64,000 nucleotides of DNA from Acidobacteriota bacterium (lineage in GTDB: Bacteria > Acidobacteriota > Thermoanaerobaculia > Multivoradales > J023). The stretch lies in contig JAJCXR010000054.1 of the NCBI GenBank assembly GCA_029263315.1, forward strand, positions 1 through 64,000. The letters run 5' to 3'. The position numbers were made by a program, and so were the translations under genes. The notes under the pieces were generated by a model. It was not told the DNA's origin and did not search any database. It saw nothing but the letters and a program-made list of their open reading frames with translations. Of this stretch, positions 50,256-59,047 are shown piece by piece; position 1 is the first letter of the stretch; each line of letters begins with the position of its first letter.

Positions 50256-51584
50256 TCAGACGTGGTCACCACCCAGGACCCGATCAAGGGTCTCGAGCAG
50301 TTGGCGGGGGCGATAGGGCTTGCGCAAGAATACGGCCGCTGGGCCGGCCACTTGCTCGACTGAGGAACCCGGCTGCTGACCGCTGGTGATCACCACTCGG
50401 ATGCCCGGTTCCATTTGCCGCAGCCTCTTCAGCGTCTCCGCGCCGTCGAGACCCGGCATCGTCATGTCCAGGAGAACGAGGTCGATGTCGTGCCGATGCA
50501 GGGCAAAGACGGCCAGGGCTTCGAGACCATCTCCGGCCCCGAAGGTCACCATGCCTTCGGCTTCCAGAATTTCCCGGGCGACGGTGCGGACGAAGTGTTC
50601 GTCGTCCACCACCAGGACGGTGCGGGTGGTCGGCGTTGCCGGCGCCGCCGGGACGGCATCTTCGCAGCCCGTCGCTGTCGTCTGGGGGGTCTCGACGGCG
50701 GCCATCCCGGGTCGTGGTTCCTCGGGGGGGTTCAAAGGCAGCAGAGCTCGCACCGTCGTCCCAACTCCCGCTGCGCTGCCGACGCGGATCCCCCCGTAGT
50801 GCAAACGCGCCACCCCCAGGACCATCGACATGCCCATGCCCCGACCTCGCCCCTTGGTGGAGAAGAAGGGATCGAAGAGGCGACGGCGAATCGCCTCGTC
50901 CATGCCGCGGCCGGTGTCCGCCACTTCGAGGAAAACATGGGGCCCCGAGGCTAACTTCTCACCACCTTCGACATCACCCCGTCCAGCCTCGGAAATCTCT
51001 TCAATTCCGGAGGCCACCGTCACCTGACCTCCCTCCTCGCCCAGGGCCTCGACGGCGTTCAGAGTCAATTGGAGGGCCATGCGACGGATCTTCTCTGCCT
51101 CGCCTTGGATTTCAGGAAGCTGTTCGCCGAGGCGCCAGATCAACTGTGCGGCGGAGGGCAGCGAAGCCTCCAGCAGGCGTGTCATTTGCCGGATGACCTG
51201 GTTCAAGTCCAGGGCCTGCGGTTCCAGAATTCCCCGCCCAGCGAAACACCTCAAGGTCTCCATGAGCTCCCGGGTATGCTGGGCACAACGCTCGATATTC
51301 TGCACCATCGGCCGGCACGCCGAGTCGCCGGGAAGTTGGCGTAGCAACAAGTCGACATTGCCAAAAATGCCCGTCAGGTGGTTGTTGACATCGTGGGCCA
51401 AACCACCGGCCAAGAGGCACAAGCTCTGCCGCTTCTCCTCTTCGATGAGGGACACCTTCGGCGGGGCCATGCCCTCGGATGGGGAAGGATCGTTTGCAGG
51501 ATCGCGGTCGGGGGGCTCACGGCCGGGTAGGTCAGGGGCCGGGAGGTCACTCTCGGGGGAATTTATATCGGAGGGCTGCCGCAT
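50256..51584 (-). CDS. Hybrid histidine kinase with C-terminal receiver
   Basis: A 442-residue soluble sensor kinase. There is no membrane segment or input domain; the N-terminal 45 residues are Pro/Asp-rich. HisKA contains LAGGLAHDVNNHL with His64. The HATPase domain has the N box (LTLNAVEAL, 173-181), G1 VADTGRGMD (221-229) and G2 STKGRGRGMGMSM. A receiver domain follows from about 320, with phospho-acceptor Asp373 in LVLLDMTMPGLDG and the conserved Lys in FLRKPY. It probably passes phosphate between its own receiver and the receivers of the two adjacent REC-kinase proteins, although those are encoded 87 and about 1630 bases upstream as separate genes. Confidence 0.9.
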   Translation of the reverse strand: MRQPSDINSPESDLPAPDLPGREPPDRDPANDPSPSEGMAPPKVSLIEEEKRQSLCLLAGGLAHDVNNHLTGIFGNVDLLLRQLPGDSACRPMVQNIERCAQHTRELMETLRCFAGRGILEPQALDLNQVIRQMTRLLEASLPSAAQLIWRLGEQLPEIQGEAEKIRRMALQLTLNAVEALGEEGGQVTVASGIEEISEAGRGDVEGGEKLASGPHVFLEVADTGRGMDEAIRRRLFDPFFSTKGRGRGMGMSMVLGVARLHYGGIRVGSAAGVGTTVRALLPLNPPEEPRPGMAAVETPQTTATGCEDAVPAAPATPTTRTVLVVDDEHFVRTVAREILEAEGMVTFGAGDGLEALAVFALHRHDIDLVLLDMTMPGLDGAETLKRLRQMEPGIRVVITSGQQPGSSVEQVAGPAAVFLRKPYRPRQLLETLDRVLGGDHV

Positions 51585-51670
51585 CGTCTTGGCGTCTTCT
51601 GGGTAATGGTTCGATCCGGGGCGCGACTTTCAAGTCTCGAGACGCGTCTCGACGCCTAAAGGTACCCACC

Positions 51671-53053
51671 TCAGGCCGCTTCGCCGGACCCCGAGGAGCG
51701 TTCTTCTTCGACCTCGGAATCCTGCGGCCGAGGCTCGGCGGCGTCGCTGGGTGGCGTCGACGAAGTGTCGCGTAGAAGGGATACCGGCGGCTCCAAGCCT
51801 ACCGCCACGGCCAGGGCGATGCCAAGTTGCCGCGCCTCGGGCCGAATCTCTTGATCTTTGACCATCGCCGAGAGCACCACCGCTTCGAGCTGTGGAGAAA
51901 TGTCCGGTTGTAGGGCCGAGGGCGGGCGTGGATCCTCGCTCAAATGCTTGAGCGCCAAAGCCATGGTATTGCCGTCCGACACCGAGAAGGGGGGCTGCCC
52001 GGTCAGAATTTCGTAGAGGACGACACCGACGCTGTAGACATCGGCCCGCCCATCGTAGGGCAAATCCGAATAGCGTTCCGGCGCCATGTAGGCCGGTGTT
52101 CCAGGATGACCTTCTCGCGTCATCTCAGGACCACCAAAGGTTTCGTCGATCAGCTTGGCCAGTCCAAAATCCAACACTTTGACCACTTCCTGCCGCCGGG
52201 AATGGTGTAGGAAGACATTCTGTGGCTTGATATCCCGGTGCACGATGCCGAGATCATGGGCTGCCGCCAAAACCTCACAGATCGGAATGACGATCTGAGC
52301 GCAACGGCTGGCCGACAGCTTGCCCTTGAATCGTAGCTCCTTCTCCAGAGTCAAGCCTTCCAAAAGCTCCATCACCATGAAAGGCACGCCCTCTTCGCTG
52401 ACCGCGAAGTCGAGCACCGAAACGGCATTGGGGTGCTGGATGCGTCCGGTGGAGACACTCTCCTGATGAAACCGCTGCCAAGAGGTGACGTCGCGCTCGA
52501 GGGAAGTCCGCAACAACTTGACCGCCACCGGCCGTTCGAGCTGCAGATGGGTGGCGCGGTAGACGACGCCAAATTGCCCACGACCGATCAGCGATTCCAG
52601 GCGATAGCGCTCTTGCAAGACACTGCCGACGCCGATCTCGCCCATCGATGCCGGCTTGGGAGCCGGCCCCGAGCTCTGCGGACGTCGCGACCGCAGTTGG
52701 CTGCGAATACGGGCCAGCACCACCGGCAAGTCGAGGGGTTTGGTGATGTAGTCATTGGCCCCCATCTGGAACGCCAGGACGATGTCTTCGCTGTGACCAT
52801 TGGCCGTCGCCATGATCACCGGCAACTCTTCCGGCGGGTGATCGTGGCGCAACGACCGCAATACCGAGACACCATCCAAGTCCGGCATGTTGACGTCCAG
52901 AACCACCAGATCGACGGCCTCGACCTCGACGATCGCCAAGGCTTGCCGACCATCACCGGCCGTCAGGACCCGATAACCCTCTTCCTCGAGCAGTCGGCTC
53001 AAGGAACAGACGACAATCTCGTTGTCATCGACGATGAGGAGGGTGAATTCCAT
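51671..53053 (-). CDS. Receiver domain fused to Hanks-type Ser/Thr kinase (1)
   Basis: A 460-residue cytoplasmic protein. Residues 1-120 are a response-regulator receiver: acidic pocket VDDNE, phospho-acceptor Asp53 (VVLDVNMP) and Lys105 (YITKPLD). A linker of about 25 residues leads to a complete protein kinase domain: glycine loop GRGQFGVV (157-164), Lys179, HRDIKPQN (272-279), DFG (295-297) and APERYSDLPYDGRADVYSVGV. The tail is acidic and disordered. Phosphorylation of Asp53 by a histidine kinase probably gates kinase activity, joining two-component and Ser/Thr signalling in one chain. It is a paralogue of the upstream gene at 53219-54538. Confidence 0.9.
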   Translation of the reverse strand: MEFTLLIVDDNEIVVCSLSRLLEEEGYRVLTAGDGRQALAIVEVEAVDLVVLDVNMPDLDGVSVLRSLRHDHPPEELPVIMATANGHSEDIVLAFQMGANDYITKPLDLPVVLARIRSQLRSRRPQSSGPAPKPASMGEIGVGSVLQERYRLESLIGRGQFGVVYRATHLQLERPVAVKLLRTSLERDVTSWQRFHQESVSTGRIQHPNAVSVLDFAVSEEGVPFMVMELLEGLTLEKELRFKGKLSASRCAQIVIPICEVLAAAHDLGIVHRDIKPQNVFLHHSRRQEVVKVLDFGLAKLIDETFGGPEMTREGHPGTPAYMAPERYSDLPYDGRADVYSVGVVLYEILTGQPPFSVSDGNTMALALKHLSEDPRPPSALQPDISPQLEAVVLSAMVKDQEIRPEARQLGIALAVAVGLEPPVSLLRDTSSTPPSDAAEPRPQDSEVEEERSSGSGEAA

Positions 53054-53218
53054 AGCTTCCAGGCTCGAGATGAGGTGCGCCGAGCTCGAGATCGGCCAAG
53101 CATCGCGCCACCCGCTCAGCCCCGTCTCGACAGGCTGCCTAACCGTGAGGAGATCGGGAGGGTTCGTTTTTGATGTTGACTAGGGTTTCATTGTAAGACC
53201 GCGACATTACGGCTTGCC

Positions 53219-54538
53219 TTACGGTCTGGCAAAAGGGGTGGAGGACTCCGAGCTCCCGGCTGCGACATTCGCCAGAAGACGCTGCAGCTCGAGGGCCTGG
53301 GGTCTGTTCCCGGGATCCTTCGCCAACGCGGCCAGAACCAGCTCATCGACCTTGGCCGGCAAACCCGGTACCTTGCGGCGCAAGGAAACCGGTTCTTCAT
53401 CTAGATGTCGCAAGGCCAGCCGAATCGGATTGTTGTCCGTCAAATCGATGAAAGGTGGATGGCCAGAAAACAATTCGTACATCACCACCCCCAGGCTATA
53501 GACATCGGCTCGCCCATCGTAGGGTTTCTCCTCGAAACGCTCCGGCGCCATGTACAGGGGAGTGCCCGGTCCAATGCCCTCCAAGGTCAAACGCTGGCCC
53601 CGCATCGATTCATGGACCAACTTAGCGACGCCGAAGTCCAGGACCTTGACCACCTCCCGTTGGCGATTGCGGTGCAGAAAAATGTTCTGCGGTTTGATGT
53701 CGCGGTGGATGACCCCTGATGCATGGGCTTCGGCCAGCACGGCACACACTGGCAACAGGATCTCGCTGACCCGGGAGACCGAAAGCCGTCCGACCCTCCG
53801 CAGCTCCACGTCGAGGCTGTGGCCTTCCAGAAACTCCATGACCAAGAATGGGATGCCCTCCTCGGTGATGGAAAAATCCAGGACGGTGACCGCGTTGGGA
53901 TGATCCAAACGACAGGCCGAGCGCCCCTCCCGCAGGAAACGAGCCATCAAATCCTCGGGCTCTTCGACTCCCGCCTTGAGCACCTTGACCGCCACCGGCC
54001 GCTCGAGCTGGAGGTGCTGGGCCTTGAAGACGATGCCGAATTGCCCCTTGCCGATGGGTTCCTGCAACAAGAATCGATGGTCCAACAAGGTGCCGGGCCC
54101 CATTTGCCCCAAGGCTAGGGCGGCGGCCGATGGTTCCGCCGTCGATCGTCCTTGCAAACGGGTTTGGATACGGGCCAGGACGACGGGAAAGTCGAATGGT
54201 TTGACGACGTAGTCGTTGGCCCCCAGCTCGAAGGCCTTGACCATGTCTTCGCTCTGCCCATTGCCGGTGGCCATGATCACCGGTAGGTCTTCGAAGGAGC
54301 GCAGGCGACGTACGGCGGAGAGCACCTCCAGACCACTCAGGCCAGGCATCTTGATGTCCAAAAGCATCAAGTCGACCACGTCGTCCTGCACCCGCTGTAG
54401 GGCCTGCTCACCGCTTTGCGCCGACAGCACGTGGTAACCCTCGTGCTCTAGATAAGCACGGAAAGTATCGACCACCAAATCATTGTCATCGACGATGAGG
54501 ATGGTTAGTGAAGGATCCACCATGGCTTCAGGCCCCAT
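53219..54538 (-). CDS. Receiver domain fused to Hanks-type Ser/Thr kinase (2)
   Basis: A 439-residue paralogue with the same architecture: a receiver with VDDND, phospho-acceptor Asp61 (LMLLDIKMPG) and the VVKPFD lysine, then a full kinase with GKGQFGIV, VAVKVLK, HRDIKPQN, DFGVAK and APERFEEKPYDGRADVYSLGV. ATG 54538 has no clear ribosome-binding site; ATG 54523 (MVDPSL) is an alternative. The two paralogues are similar along their whole length, diverging mainly in the linker and C-terminal tail, so they arose by tandem duplication. Substrates are unknown. The 53054-53218 gap holds nothing recognisable. Confidence 0.9.
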   Translation of the reverse strand: MGPEAMVDPSLTILIVDDNDLVVDTFRAYLEHEGYHVLSAQSGEQALQRVQDDVVDLMLLDIKMPGLSGLEVLSAVRRLRSFEDLPVIMATGNGQSEDMVKAFELGANDYVVKPFDFPVVLARIQTRLQGRSTAEPSAAALALGQMGPGTLLDHRFLLQEPIGKGQFGIVFKAQHLQLERPVAVKVLKAGVEEPEDLMARFLREGRSACRLDHPNAVTVLDFSITEEGIPFLVMEFLEGHSLDVELRRVGRLSVSRVSEILLPVCAVLAEAHASGVIHRDIKPQNIFLHRNRQREVVKVLDFGVAKLVHESMRGQRLTLEGIGPGTPLYMAPERFEEKPYDGRADVYSLGVVMYELFSGHPPFIDLTDNNPIRLALRHLDEEPVSLRRKVPGLPAKVDELVLAALAKDPGNRPQALELQRLLANVAAGSSESSTPFARP

Positions 54539-54614
54539 AAATTATTCCTACCGGTCGGTAGAAAGGCGCAGCTTAACCTTGAACAGATCGTGCCGCAAGC
54601 GCTGCCGTGCTCTC

Positions 54615-56360
54615 CTATTGAGATTGTCCAGTATCTTCCTCCAACATGGAGACCGGTGCCTCGACCGAGGCTTCGCTTGGCTCCGTAGAAATTTCTTGTA
54701 AAGGCTCATCGACAACACTTGCGGGCAAGTCGCCGGGGAGGCCGGGTTGCACGATCTCGCGCCCCAGGTCGTCTTTCGATTGCCGGACCATGGCTCGCAC
54801 GTCGGCGAGCAATTGCTTGGCGTCGTAGACGATGCCGTCCTTGATCGTCAGCTCCACACCACCGACCCGCTGCGGAATATTGTTTTCGTCGAGGCGGATG
54901 GCCCCGGTGCCGTAGAGCACTTTGAGGTTGGCCAGCGGATTCTCCGCCACCACCACGAGATCCGCCAACTTACCCGCTTCGATGCTGCCGATGTCGTCGG
55001 CCCGTCCCAAGGCTTCTGCCCCCTTCAAGGTGGCCGACATGATCACCTCCAGGGGATGGAAACCCGCTTCCCGCAACAACTCGAGCTCGCGGATATAACC
55101 GAACCCATAGAGCTTGTAGATGTAGCCACTGTCGGATCCGGCGGTGACCCGACCGCCGCGATTCTTGTAGTCGTTGATAAAGCGCATCCAGAGGCGATAG
55201 TTCTCCTTCCAGGCAACTTCGTCTTCCGTCGACCAGTCGAACCAATAGGAGCCGTGGGCCTTGCGGTGGGGACGGAAGAAATCCCACAGGGACGGCAAGG
55301 TGTGCTCCTCGTGCCATTCCGCGCGGCGCACCCGCATCAGGTCACGGCTCGCCTCGTAAATGGTCAAGGTGGGATCGAGGGTGAAGTCGAGGGCCAACAG
55401 CTCGTCCATGACCTCATTCCAGCGCTGGCTGCCGGGGGCTGCCGCTTGCCGCCACAGGCGCCCGGCTTCGCCGAAACGGTGTTGCTCGTTGAGGTAGTTG
55501 TAGTCGGCGGGGTAGTCCTGCACTTGCCGATCCTCGAAGAGGGCTTCCGGCAACCCGTACCAATGCTCCATGGTGGTCAGACCCCAACGGGCCGTATCCA
55601 AGACATTGACCCGCGTCACATCCAGCTGTGCGTGGTGGCAGGCGGTGCGCAGACCCCGTTCGTTGGCGGTCTCGATGGCCGCTTGCATGATGTCGGGTCG
55701 GTAGCCGAAAAATTTGATGCCATCGGCGCCGCGGTCGGCCAGATCTTGCACCCATTGGCGGGCCTGCTCGGGGCTGGTGAACGGCTCGTCGCGCCCCTGG
55801 CCGAACACCGCGTAGGCCTCGATGCGCGGTGCGGTGATCGAGTTGTCTTCGCTCTTGGCCTTGTGATCGAGGCAGAAGTCGAGGCCATTGCCACAGGCGG
55901 GATCTCGTATCGTCGTGATGCCGTGACCCAACCACAGCTTGAGCACGTACTCGGCGGGGGTGCCTTGCTCCTTGCCTCCCAGGTGTCCGTGCATGTCGAC
56001 GAAACCGGGGAGCACATATTTGCCGCTGGCATCGATTTCGCGGCCGCCTTCCATCAGCTCGGGACGCCGGCTTTCGTCGATCGGCACGCCGGGATTGCCC
56101 ACCGCCACCACATTGACGATGCGCTGACCTTCGATGACGATATCCACCGGGCCGATGGGAGGCGCTCCGGTGCCGTTGATCAGGGTTCCGCCACGCAGAA
56201 TCAACTGCCCGTAGGGGCCCTCGCCCTCGGCCCGCGGCGGCGCCGGAGGGATTGTCTCGGTCGCCTCCTGGTCGGCCGCCCAGGCCGATGGCGGAAGGAG
56301 CAAGGCGAGGAGCACGAGCAGCATCGAGGCGGACGTCAGCTCCGGCGAACGGCGGGTCAT
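54615..56360 (-). CDS. Secreted metal-dependent amidohydrolase
   Basis: A 581-residue exported member of the amidohydrolase superfamily. Signal peptide 1-28 (MLLVLLALLLPPSAWA). The TIM-barrel starts with the small beta-sandwich LILRGGTLINGTG, then the H-x-H metal pair His124/His126 in FVDMHGHLGGKE. Further ligands are probably CHHAQLD and the late Asp in TAGSDSGYIYKLYGFG. The closing motif IGSIEAGKLADLVVVAENPL is characteristic. Secreted members of this group (imidazolonepropionase/prolidase-like) often hydrolyse dipeptides or lactones; the substrate here is unknown. ATG 56360 is chosen for the signal peptide. A long antisense frame over this gene is not coding. Confidence 0.88.
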   Translation of the reverse strand: MTRRSPELTSASMLLVLLALLLPPSAWAADQEATETIPPAPPRAEGEGPYGQLILRGGTLINGTGAPPIGPVDIVIEGQRIVNVVAVGNPGVPIDESRRPELMEGGREIDASGKYVLPGFVDMHGHLGGKEQGTPAEYVLKLWLGHGITTIRDPACGNGLDFCLDHKAKSEDNSITAPRIEAYAVFGQGRDEPFTSPEQARQWVQDLADRGADGIKFFGYRPDIMQAAIETANERGLRTACHHAQLDVTRVNVLDTARWGLTTMEHWYGLPEALFEDRQVQDYPADYNYLNEQHRFGEAGRLWRQAAAPGSQRWNEVMDELLALDFTLDPTLTIYEASRDLMRVRRAEWHEEHTLPSLWDFFRPHRKAHGSYWFDWSTEDEVAWKENYRLWMRFINDYKNRGGRVTAGSDSGYIYKLYGFGYIRELELLREAGFHPLEVIMSATLKGAEALGRADDIGSIEAGKLADLVVVAENPLANLKVLYGTGAIRLDENNIPQRVGGVELTIKDGIVYDAKQLLADVRAMVRQSKDDLGREIVQPGLPGDLPASVVDEPLQEISTEPSEASVEAPVSMLEEDTGQSQ

Positions 56361-56518
56361 CTTCACGGCGGTCTCCAAAAGGTTGGCGGCAACAAGGGTC
56401 GACGGGCCCATCTTATCCGACCCCACGGCCCATCGGCAGGTCCGAGCAACAGCCAAAGCACTCTGCAAGCAGTTGTTCGGCTGCGCCCGGCCCCAAGATC
56501 GGATAGCATCCCCCAACT

Positions 56519-57658
56519 ATGGCATTACGACTCGTTGCAACTTGCGCCTTGGGGCTCGAAGACTTGCTCTCCGAGGAGCTGTCCCAGCTCGGCATGGAGG
56601 GCATCGAAGCCCAGCGGGGAGCCGTCATCTTCCGCGGCTCCTGGCAGGCCTGTTGGAAAGCCAACTGGCGGCTGCGCACGGCCAATCGAGTCTTGGTGGA
56701 GCTGGCGCGCTTTGCCGCACCCGACGGCGATGCCCTGGCCCGCGGAGCCCATCAGTTGATCACTCAGAAGGCCCACCACGGCATCGATACCGGACGCCTC
56801 TTCCACCCGAGCCGCACCTTCTCGATCAGCGCCACCACCAGCCAATCGAGGATTACCGATCTGCGCTGGGCTGCCCTCAAGCTCAAAGACGGCATCGTGG
56901 ACGGGCAACGGGAGCGCTATCGCCAGCGTTCCTCCATCGATCGACACTCCCCCGACCTGTCCTTGCGCCTGCGGGTGCACCGCGACGAAGCCATCATCAC
57001 CTTGGACACCTCCGGCGAGCCCCTCGATCGACGTGGTTATCGCGTCGAGTCCTCCAGCGCCCCGGTACGGGAGCAACTAGCCGCCGCCTGCGTCCTGGCC
57101 TCCGGCTGGGACGGTCAAGGCCCGGTGGTGGATCCGATGTGTGGCTCGGGCACCTTGCTCGCCGAAGCTGCCTGGTATGCCCTCGGCTGGGCGCCCGGCA
57201 GGTTGCGCCAGGCATGGGCCTTCGAACGCTTACCCAGCTTCGACCCCGACGCGTTCGAACGCCTCAAGCGGGGTCTGTTGCCGGCCCCGGGGCCCGAGGT
57301 GAGACTCTTCGGCAATGACACGTCGAGCGCCGCCCTGCGGGCCACCCGCCGCAACCTCGCCCAGGCCAATCTGTCGAATCGCTTAGAGCTGGGTAAGCTG
57401 GACGCCTACGAGTATCGTCCTCCCAAAACGCCCGGCTTGGTCTTGATCAATCCTGCCTATGGCGAGCGTCTCGATACGACCCGTGATCAATGGCGTCGCC
57501 TCGGGGACCTGCTGAAACAGCAGTACGGTGGCTGGCGTGCCGTCGTCCTGGCGGGCGACGAAGGTCGAGGCAAACATATCGGCCTCAAACCAAGACTCCG
57601 CTTGCCGGTCATGAACGGTCCCCTTCAGGCCCGGATCCTGGTCTTCGATCTCTATTGA
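56519..57658 (+). CDS. rlmL: RlmL-like THUMP-domain RNA methyltransferase
   Basis: A 379-residue class I SAM-dependent methyltransferase. The N-terminal ferredoxin-like plus THUMP region spans 1-165 (TCALGLEDLLSEELSQLG, TLDTSGEPLDRRGYRVESSSAPVREQLAAA). The Rossmann domain has DPMCGSGT (205-212) and the N6/N2-type motif NPAYGER, where most homologues have NPPYGER. RlmL methylates guanine N2 at 23S position 2445. The RlmK half seen in the E. coli fusion is absent, as is usual outside gamma-proteobacteria. The Ala in NPAY is unusual but the adjacent residues are conserved. It is divergent from the amidohydrolase gene. Confidence 0.88.
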   Translation: MALRLVATCALGLEDLLSEELSQLGMEGIEAQRGAVIFRGSWQACWKANWRLRTANRVLVELARFAAPDGDALARGAHQLITQKAHHGIDTGRLFHPSRTFSISATTSQSRITDLRWAALKLKDGIVDGQRERYRQRSSIDRHSPDLSLRLRVHRDEAIITLDTSGEPLDRRGYRVESSSAPVREQLAAACVLASGWDGQGPVVDPMCGSGTLLAEAAWYALGWAPGRLRQAWAFERLPSFDPDAFERLKRGLLPAPGPEVRLFGNDTSSAALRATRRNLAQANLSNRLELGKLDAYEYRPPKTPGLVLINPAYGERLDTTRDQWRRLGDLLKQQYGGWRAVVLAGDEGRGKHIGLKPRLRLPVMNGPLQARILVFDLY

Positions 57659-57807
57659 GGTTTCGCCCTCGGGGCCGCCTTCGTCGGACGCATTGGGCCG
57701 TGCCGCCCGACAGACCGTAGACTATGAAAAGATGACTATCCTAAAAAGCCTGGAAGCTCCGCCGTACCGCGGGGAGTGAGTCGACGAGCTCTGAAACGGA
57801 AAATATC

Positions 57808-58920
57808 GTGAGCCAAGGATCCCCCAAGCCCCCACCCCAAGGCCCGCCGCGGCATGAAGGCCCGACGCGGCATGAAGGCCCACCCCAACAGATGGCGGAC
57901 CGCTTCGAGCATTTGATTCAACGAATCGACAAAGCCGAGGTCCGGGTACCCGAGGACAGCGCCTTGATCAGCTTGGCGGCGGATCTGGTCCCCAACGTGA
58001 CCCGCCTGTTACGCGACGGTATCGATCTTCTGGAGCTCGTCGAGGCCCACTACGATCCCGAAACAGCCAATTCGCTGGACGACGAAACCGACTCCCTCGA
58101 CGCCATCGGCATGCAGATCTCCGCCGAATTCGCCATGCGCGACTTGAGCAACGTCGCTTTTTTCGCCCGCTCGGATCTGCGCAACGCCCTCGACGCGTTG
58201 ATCACCACGGCAACCCAACGTCACGCCACCATGACCTTGGCCTCCCATTGCGAATCGGGCATGCGGCGCATCCGCAAAGCTCTGATCTCCGTCGAATCGG
58301 CGATCTACGAGCTCGAGGAATTGGAGGCCCCCAAACGGCGCTGGTTCGATGTCGAGGTGTCTTTGCAAATCCGCCGGCTATATTGGAATCTGCGCCGCGA
58401 AACCAGCGGCCGCAATATCGATCAGCACCAGAGTATCGAGGATCGCCTACGGGCGGTGCTCTATCGCATCGTCGCCTTTCGCGAGCTCAGCGTCTATCCC
58501 TTGCTACGGGTCGAGGACCGGGTCACCCTGCGGCGCCTGCTCAAACGGATGCTCGATTGGCTCAATAGCCGCGATCGCCCAGAGCTGGAGGCTCGGCGCC
58601 TATGGGAAGATCTTCGGGGCTTCGCCAGCTTGCTGGTGCAAGTCAGCCATCGGCAAGAGCTGCGGGACCATGATCTGGCGCTCTTGGGTCGTTTCCTGGT
58701 GGCCCTCTTCCCCGGCGGTCGAGCCGTCTCGGCGGTGCCGGAGGAGGTCTTCCAACAAGGCAAAGCGCTCCTCGGACTGGACGAAGAGCTCGACGAGCTC
58801 ATCCTAGCCGCTGATTCGCAGGCCGTCGCTCCCTGGCTCGCCCCTTTGGAACGCCTGCGCAAGCACCTGTCACGGCCCCAACTGGCCAGTATGGGCCGTT
58901 TTGATTTGCTTTCCGATTGA
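57808..58920 (+). CDS. Conserved-looking helical protein of unknown function
   Basis: A 370-residue protein I do not recognise. It starts at GTG 57808. Residues 1-28 are Pro/Gly/His-rich with a tandem RHEGPTRHEGP repeat (encoded by a CGGCATGAAGGCCC direct repeat). The rest is predicted mostly alpha-helical, with acidic and basic heptad-like stretches (NVTRLLRDGIDLLELVEAHYD, SGMRRIRKALISVESAIYELEELEAPKR, HQSIEDRLRAVLYRIVAFRELSVYPLLRVEDRVTLRRLLKRMLDWL). There is no signal peptide, membrane helix or catalytic motif. Codon use matches neighbours, so it is a genuine chromosomal gene. A structural or signalling scaffold is the most one can say. Confidence 0.75.
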   Translation: MSQGSPKPPPQGPPRHEGPTRHEGPPQQMADRFEHLIQRIDKAEVRVPEDSALISLAADLVPNVTRLLRDGIDLLELVEAHYDPETANSLDDETDSLDAIGMQISAEFAMRDLSNVAFFARSDLRNALDALITTATQRHATMTLASHCESGMRRIRKALISVESAIYELEELEAPKRRWFDVEVSLQIRRLYWNLRRETSGRNIDQHQSIEDRLRAVLYRIVAFRELSVYPLLRVEDRVTLRRLLKRMLDWLNSRDRPELEARRLWEDLRGFASLLVQVSHRQELRDHDLALLGRFLVALFPGGRAVSAVPEEVFQQGKALLGLDEELDELILAADSQAVAPWLAPLERLRKHLSRPQLASMGRFDLLSD

Positions 58921-59047
58921 ATCGGCGTCGTCGGACGTACCCGTCGACGGCCTGCCACCCCAGAACGCAATGACGGGAAGGACTTATGTCCTCCCCGGCG
59001 CATCGTTGGACCCCACCGGCACCGCTCCGCCTCGTGTCATAAAGTGA

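Noticed and set aside
54747..56759. 670-residue frame antisense to the amidohydrolase
   Set aside because: It mirrors the coding strand of a gene with clear active-site motifs; long antisense frames are expected in high-GC DNA.
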